This document shows, piece by piece, positions 57,845 to 64,000 of a stretch of 64,000 nucleotides of DNA. The DNA comes from Tamarix chinensis (lineage: Eukaryota; Streptophyta; Magnoliopsida; Caryophyllales; Tamaricaceae). The notes under the pieces were generated by a model. It saw nothing but the letters and a program-made list of their open reading frames with translations. It did not search any database and was not told the DNA's origin. Every line of letters starts with the position of its first letter. Position 1 is the stretch's first letter. Both the position numbers and the translations under genes were made by a program. The DNA lies in NCBI GenBank assembly GCA_030549775.1, contig CM060173.1:35649110-35713109 (forward strand), in the 5' to 3' direction.

Positions 57845-59589
57845 AATACCCTCATGCTTGAACCATTAATTGCGCTCAAGAAACACAACCATAAAAAGTA
57901 TGAGATGTCTTGAATATCAAGTCACATAATAGTCAATGAGAGAGATCAATAATTGACATACAAAATGCAAATATTTCATTGGGAATCAAAACATTAAAAA
58001 GTAAACATGTAAAAATAAATTTCTACTCATTTGAGGTTACATACATCACAACCAATTCACCATCCCAATAAAATTTGTATGTCATTAATGTGACAAATAT
58101 TAAGAATTAAGCCAATATATTCTCCCTCTAGGCATGTGAAGGCACTCTACTTTCATGTGTCTCAAATTTATGTTTACTCTTAAAAATTATACCAATGATG
58201 ATAACCAACCATAGGCTTATCACTCTTCTCTATTTGCCACTGCTTAATAACTAAATCATACAAAAATCAAGCGGTTATTTATTTGGTTATAACAGGGCTA
58301 GGGTCAGTGGTAGGATAAATTCCAGGATTGTGGTATAATGTTTATCACTAGTGAAGCACCCAACTTTCACAATTCCAATACTTTTTTATTGTCAAATTTA
58401 CCTTTTATTAAATAAAATTTTGACCTCCAATAATTACCTCCTATACTGCTAACATCTACTATATTGTTATTATGTTATTATTTTATTTTATTTTTTACTT
58501 GAGCCATGTTTTGCTGAGTAGGTGTGTTTTACACTCGATCCTACTCAACATAAAGATTTAGTGATTTTACAATCCACCCCTTGCTTTCCACATTGGTAAC
58601 TCAACTACACATATTCTTTTTCATTTTTTAAAATAATTCAATTCACTACTCACCAAAGAACACTAACACACCTCCACACTTAGAGTTTCATCCACATAAA
58701 AAAAAACCATTACCAAATTGTGCTCCACTAGCCATAGAATAAGAGATGGGATATTAAAATGATAATTAGCTACATATATAGGTTAAATCTCAAGAAAATA
58801 AGCTTAAAATCATAATGGGGTTATGCAAAAAAAAAAAGATTATAATGTGTAGGCTATTTAGCTAAGTAGTTAACAAGATGAAAATTGTTCCTTTATCATC
58901 ATAATATATACAACAATGTCGTGTAATCTTGAAGAGAAGAATGACAAGCTCTAGTTTCACACACCAATGGAGAATTGTAGACAAGAATGAAAAGTATGCA
59001 AGATAAAAATTATATTCAATAAATTTCATGTTCAAGTTCTTTAGTAGTGAGATGCAGCTAAAATATTTAAATCCTTTTTTTTATCATATGCACATTATAA
59101 CAAAATTTAGTCCTAACTATGCATGCACACTAAGGCTATCAAATAGAGATTTCTTTTATTGTCTATTCTTAAGATTTCATCTCATAGATTATTGATTCCT
59201 TTATTTTTTTTTAAATAAAATAATATCAATAAACGAATAAAATATTGCAAGTCATACCAAAATGACACATAGTAAATATAGGGAAAATTTAAAGAGAAAT
59301 AGAAGAAATTAACATAATAATAGAGAATAAACATAATAAACAATATAAAGATAGTACCTCCCCATGCTTATAGTAGGCAATACCCTTAATGATTGGATCA
59401 TAAAAATATAAGGCAAGGGATTGGGAGGGGCTTATCAAGGATATAGATTAGGGGGAGCACAAGGATCAAATTCAAAATCATACTTTCAAATCCTCCTATC
59501 TATTTTCTTCATAGAGTGCTTTGAGTTGATGCTTGCTAATTTTCCATGTTTGACATGCCTTATTAGTTTTGAGATAATAATGTAATGAT
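57845..59589. other. Non-coding 3' region of the Athila-like element
   Basis: A weak polypurine tract (GAGGGTATT on minus) lies directly inside the LTR. Beyond it no RT, integrase or envelope-like motif is visible on either strand. The expected integrase has been lost or is beyond recognition. Confidence 0.5.
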
Positions 59590-59745
59590 GTAGTGTAGTT
59601 CTATATTCTTAGAACTCTAATAAGCTTCTCTTCTTGTAAAGATGTGAGGTCACTAGCAATGACGACAAGAATAGTGTGATTATCCCCAAGAATCCACACT
59701 TCATTTTAATGGGTAAGGGTTTTAACTCCCCTTCTATAGCCTTTT
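59590..59745 (-). pseudogene. Start of Athila-like reverse transcriptase region, truncated
   Basis: The minus strand reads LPIKMKCGFLGDN then VVIASDLTSLQEEKLIRVL. This corresponds to the segment just before the Athila RT core (LK-AFLG-----PVI-S-L---QE--L--VL, from memory of the family). Similarity stops soon after, so the catalytic core is missing. Confidence 0.6.
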
Positions 59746-59868
59746 TTTTATTGTGGGTAGGGTTTTGTCTTCAAATAAGAAATTCAACATGCTTCACCAT
59801 GTTAATAGAATAAGATCTACAAGTGTGAGCACATTTCTCTATTTTCTTATCCAATTCATCATTTTCTC

Positions 59869-60594
59869 TTAAGAGTATATTTCTATTGGATTTATAAGAA
59901 CAACTTCTACTAGATTATCACTTATTAATATAACAAGTTGTTTAGACAAAGTTTCAATTGCACCAACCTTAGAAAAAGATTCAAAATGAGCAAGATATCT
60001 CATAAAGTTGTCAATATTAAGATGAATTATTTCCCCATCAAATTCTATAGTAAGTACCCCATTATACACATCAATTTTAGTTTGAGCATTTCTTAGAAAT
60101 GGTCTTCCTAATAGAATAGGAGAAGGGTGAAGGGATCCATCATCATGCATGTCTATAACATAAAAACTAGTAGAAAAAATAGGTTCATTCCTTTGAAGTA
60201 GAACATCCACTATCACCCATTCAAAATATATGATATATCTATAAGCTAATTGGATCATAAAATGGGTTTTTATAAGGGGTCATGGACTTAGGGAATTAAA
60301 AATAGATAAATGAATAACATTTATAGAGGCTCCTAAGTCTATCATGCATTTTCCATACCTTATGCTTCTAATTTTACAAGAAATGATAAAAAATACCACG
60401 ATCTTTACACCAAGATGGGAGTTTTCTTTGTAAAATTGTGACACATTCTCCCCCACACTAACTTCTTCATCCCCTCTCAATTTTATCATGTAGATGCAAA
60501 AATATTTGAAAAACTTTGCATACCTAAGCACTTGCTTTATTATATCTATCAAGGGAATTTTTACCTCCACCTTCTTAAAAATTTCTAATGTCAC
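59869..60594 (-). pseudogene. Athila-like protease region
   Basis: Two minus-strand open frames. 60594-60280: EIFKKVEVKIPLIDIIKQV, LRGDEEVSVGENVS, and CMIDLGASINVI, where D-L-G-A is the Athila version of the protease active site. 60258-59869: FYVIDMHDDGSLHPSPILLG, RPFLRNAQTKIDV, GVLTIEFDGEIIHLN. The two join by a frameshift near 60270, where the minus strand has stops. Domain order and motifs match Athila protease, but the frame is broken. Confidence 0.8.
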
Positions 60595-62250
60595 ATTTTA
60601 ATGATCTTTCTTCTTACCCATAGCTAAATGAATTGGAAACTGAGCAACATATTTATAATGATTAGGAGAATTTATTTTAGTTACCTCAGGAGGTTTTTCT
60701 TTGATCTCTTCTTTTGCATTCATTTATTCTTTCTCCTCATGGTTGGTCTCTTAGTCATCTTTAAATTGTTTTGGATTGTCTAATTATTTATTGCTCTTAC
60801 TAGTGATAGCACTAACATTTTCTCTTAGTTTCCTCTTTGTTTGGCTAGGTAAATTTGATGAACTATGTGCTTATAATTTACCTACAGAATTTGCCAACTA
60901 ACTCACCTAACTTTCTAAGTTCTTTAACCAATTCTAGTTTTTTGTTGAAATTGAAGAGTGTTAGTGGATAAATATTTACTTGTATCCTTCGGTGAAATTC
61001 CTCCAAATGGTTATAGTACCGGTGTTTGAGTAGGATACACAAAATGGTCGTTTTTGTTTGTTTTGAACAATAAGGTAGAATCCAGGTGGTTCATTTTAAC
61101 CTTGTTTATTTTGGTATGATGGTGGTCTATGATAATTCCCATACTCTAGGTTGGGATGGTCTCCCAACCCAAGGTTATATGTTGGGGCATAGGGATCATA
61201 TTGTGGATTTCCTTAATGCCCACCTATCACATTAACTTACTGCACTTCTTGCAAAGGGGGGCATGCACTAGAAGTATAACCTTCACAACAACACATTACA
61301 CATACTTGAGCTGACACCCTCCCTTTTACCACCTTTTCTACTAAAGAAGCCAAATTATTTAATTTTTCATTAAGTAAAAATATACTTATCTCCTTTAAAA
61401 GTTTAGATAAAGAGGTAATATTTCAAGTACGAAAATGCTGAGAATTAGACATCATATTCAATATTAGCCTCCTAGCCTCAGCTGGGTCTTATCAACTTAG
61501 GCTGCACCACTAGCAGTATCATATTACAATCCATGGACATTAGTCCTCCATAGAAATATTATATTAATAATTATTTGCTAATTTTAAGTTTAGGAAACTA
61601 CCATATAGTTTCTTAAATATTTTCCAATATTCATGTAAATACTCTTCCCTATCCTACCTAATACCACATATTTCTTTTCTAATCTTTGTGGCCCTAGAAG
61701 GTGGAAAATACTTTCCCAGAAATATTCTTTTTTGTATCAACTCAAGTATTAAAAAACCCAACAATCAAGTCATATAACCACTCATTTGCAACATCAATTA
61801 AAACAAAAGAAAAAACTTTTAATTTAAGTTAAATATATACTTACTCCAACTTGTTTCATACCAGAACAAGTTATATGAAATTCCTTGATAAATTTTTTTG
61901 GATCATTAACGTAACTTGGTCTATAAGAGATATTATCTAAAAACCCTTAAAAAATATGAAGTGCATATATCATTCTGGATCTAATCTCACACTCATATTG
62001 TTCATCAAGATAATTAATACAAAGAAGATTAGGATTAAAAGTAAGAGCTTTATGTTTGTTTATCGTCATTTCTTCAATAAGCTCTTTAAAATTATCCTCA
62101 ATGCTCTCTTTATATATTGATGAGCTATCACTTGAAGGAAAAGGATTAGTACAATAGTATTCCAATCATCTTCTATTTCTATTTGCCATTGGAGAGGAAG
62201 AATTAGGATCCACCGATTGAATGAGTTGATGATTATTTTCACTAGCAAAT
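60595..62250 (-). pseudogene. Athila-like Gag remnant
   Basis: On minus, a Cys-rich stretch near 61310-61260 (AQVCVMCCCEGYTSSACPPL) fits the Athila gag zinc-binding region. NPQYDPYAPTYNLGLGDHPN lies near 61210-61150 and AEARRLILNMMSNSQ near 61490-61440. A 72-codon open frame (62165-61947) is the probable N-terminal part. Stops and frameshifts occur throughout, so it is inactive. Confidence 0.65.
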
Positions 62251-62359
62251 GCTTTCAAATGTGGATTCTAATTGAACATGCTTAAGAAGAGAAAATTAAG
62301 TTATAGTTAGAAGAAGAGATAAATAAAAATGATAATAGAAATAAGAATTAAAATGTCAG

Positions 62360-62377
62360 TCCCCGATAATGGAACTA
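62360..62377 (-). other. Decayed primer binding site, tRNA-Asp type
   Basis: The minus strand reads TAGTTCCATTATCGGGGA, five bases from the LTR. Against the Athila/Tat-type TGGCGCCGTTGCCGGGGA it matches 12 of 18 positions. Five of the six differences are C to T or G to A transitions, as expected from cytosine deamination. Confidence 0.65.
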
Positions 62378-62382
62378 AAACT

Positions 62383-63970
62383 TGATGTGCAGTCGTAAAC
62401 ATACTAAATTAAGCCCTAAGCATACACAAACAGTAAGTAGTGAGGAGGGGTCAATCCTATGATGACTATAATCTAATTTATATATTTCTATTATGATATA
62501 ATTCCTCCAATTATCAAATTATAAAAAAAATACCTAATGATGAAAAGAATAAAAACTAGCAACTAACACAATAATTGACTAACAATAATGGGATAAAAGG
62601 GGTCAAATGACATATTGAGTTTAGAGATATAAATCAATTATCAAAATAAAATGGTTATGAAGTAATTCTAATGTTAACCTATAGAAGTTCACACACATCA
62701 GTTTCTTATCATGATCTTATGCAAATAAACCAAGGTATGCTTACAATTTATTATCTAGCTAATTAATAACCTATGATAAGATCTATATATGTAATTAGTG
62801 ATAGCATTAATGATTAGGGAGCAGCTAACTAGAACTATAATTATAGTATGCTCAAATTATGTAATCTAAAGACTAATAAACAATGATTAAATTAATATAA
62901 ATATTTATAAATTAACCAACCTATTTGCTACTTTTTTGTATGCATTAACAAATATGGACTAACTATACTCTCCTAGAATTTTATTAGTATTCAAATTAAC
63001 CAGGGGACCAATTTAGATCATAAAATCCTAATATTGGATTAGTGATCATTGCACTTAGTTTATTAATCTAACTAAAAATACACATAACAAATCATGATTA
63101 ATTATCTTGAAACCTTTTATTATCCTCCTACCCCTTACTAATATAGCCTATAATATTAATAAAACTAGAAAATGCATATTCTAAACATATAAAAATCATA
63201 ACTTTAATAAACAAAGAGAAATAAAGTTACAAAGATTCAATTAAACAAAATCACAAACTCAATAAATTAAACTAATAATGAAAATTACATTAAACATAAC
63301 AATAAGTATAAAAAAATGAAAGAAAGGAAAGAAATAACTCAGGATATTGAAAAACTATAAACATGGTATGATCTTCAATCCTTCAACTATGCAATTAACT
63401 AACTAAATCTAACAAAAGAACCCTAATGGAATAAAAATAATGAAACACAATGTCTAAGCTATGGCAATGGTGACCTTTAATGTTCTATTTGATCTAATAT
63501 ATGTTATATATAGAGAGAGAAAGAAGGTCGTACAAATCCAATCTAGAATATGACAAAACTATGGTGCATATTATTAAATGCAGGACAACTATATTTTTTC
63601 TCTAACACTATGCATGTGAGATGAATTAATGGAGCATGTGTGAGGAGAACCAAGGAAATACATGTCATATATCCATAAATATGGGCCCCTATATTTTTTA
63701 TCTACTTATCATCTTCTCTGGATTTCTCTTCATGTGATTTCTCTTTTAGGGTCTTGCATGATGGTATTTCCATATTTATATGACTCTAAGATTAATTTTC
63801 ATATTGTGCTCCTTTTCCTTATTTTTCTACTCAAATTATCTTAATTTCATTTTTTTCTTGCAAAACCAAGCCAATAGAATAAACTTGAGAAAAAAGGTTA
63901 AATTTTCATAATAAATATAAAAATTTAGGTATATATATGTCAAATAATTCCATACACTATGCAACTATCA
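62383..63970 (-). repeat. 5' LTR of the Athila-like element (about 1588 bp)
   Basis: Starts TGATGTGCAGTCGTAAAC and ends GCAACTATCA on plus. It aligns along its length with 56288-57844. Open frames in both copies (57527-57775 and 63662-63844) are corresponding stretches of LTR and not genes. Confidence 0.75.
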
Positions 63971-64000
63971 TTTGCACTTAGTACCAACCACTTATTTGAA
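63971..64000. other. Right flank of the Athila-like element
   Basis: Only 30 bases remain in the window. They do not start with the CCTAC found before the left LTR. Confidence 0.4.

Larger units (their letters stand above)
56288..63970 (-). mobile_element. Old Athila-like Ty3/gypsy element, internally deleted
   Basis: Two related LTRs (56288-57844 and 62383-63970) flank an interior of 4.5 kb on the minus strand. It holds a decayed tRNA-Asp-type primer site, gag and protease remains and only the first part of RT. LTR ends are TGATGTG and TTATCA/CTATCA on plus. The LTRs differ strongly (roughly 15-20% by eye with indels). Family full length is near 10 kb or more, so several kb of RT-integrase are missing. 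No matching target duplication is seen: CCTAC on the left, TTTGC on the right. This suggests recombination between elements or decay. Confidence 0.75.

Noticed and set aside
57845..59589. Envelope-like gene expected in some Athila elements
   Set aside because: No open frame, signal peptide or membrane segments could be seen on the minus strand.
1..64000. Host genes, tRNA or rRNA genes
   Set aside because: No cloverleaf-like segment, rRNA core or exon chain with recognisable protein similarity was found by reading; every convincing coding motif belongs to a retrotransposon.

Overview
The window is AT-rich plant nuclear DNA made almost entirely of LTR retrotransposons of several ages. I see no host protein gene, rRNA, tRNA or CRISPR array. 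The plant assignment rests on Ty3/gypsy families typical of angiosperms: chromovirus-type and Athila/Tat-type Gag and Pol signatures, initiator-tRNA-Met and tRNA-Asp-like primer binding sites, and TGTAACACCCC-type long LTR ends. The species cannot be named from sequence alone. The density of nested elements suggests a repeat-rich, possibly pericentromeric, region.

Layout. 1-4522 is non-coding and holds one fold-back MITE-like element (2199-2423). 4528-25605 is an old 21-kb nest. Its outer element is a minus-strand Tekay/Del-like chromovirus with LTRs over 4 kb and a perfect 5-bp target duplication (ATGAT), and its pol is full of stops. Its right-hand LTR is split at 14965/22919 by a second, gag-only element with 4-kb LTRs. 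The right end of that second element is a mosaic of LTR and gag-protease pieces. 26213-32501 is a young, apparently intact minus-strand gypsy element: 770-bp LTRs differing at 8 sites, TSD CCAAG, and one open 1466-residue Gag-Pol frame that runs through the polypurine tract into the 3' LTR. 32507-38734 is AT-rich and includes a degenerate repeat array with a unit of about 217 bp. 38735-42516 and 44259-47495 hold LTR relics of the long-LTR chromovirus type; the second looks like a solo LTR with TSD GTGTG. 47990-48880 is an Athila-like integrase relic. 50507-54367 is a young plus-strand element that codes only for Gag and protease: 844-bp LTRs differing at 6 sites, TSD GTTTC, and no reverse transcriptase or integrase. 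55870-56287 is a Tat-like integrase relic interrupted by an old minus-strand Athila-like element (56288-63970) with about 1.56-1.59-kb LTRs and gag-protease remains.

How the parts relate. The two young elements share a homologous Gag core, the same type of initiator-Met primer site and a similar C-terminal tail crossing the polypurine tract. The gag-only element is therefore plausibly mobilised in trans by an autonomous relative of the 26213-32501 type. The older elements are decayed, largely by changes that look like methyl-cytosine deamination. The best candidates for something under-described are the gag-protease-only element with three in-frame stops, the coding overlap with the LTR in the intact element, and the mosaic junctions at 21.18-22.92 kb. 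All family assignments were made by eye from motifs; no database search was possible.
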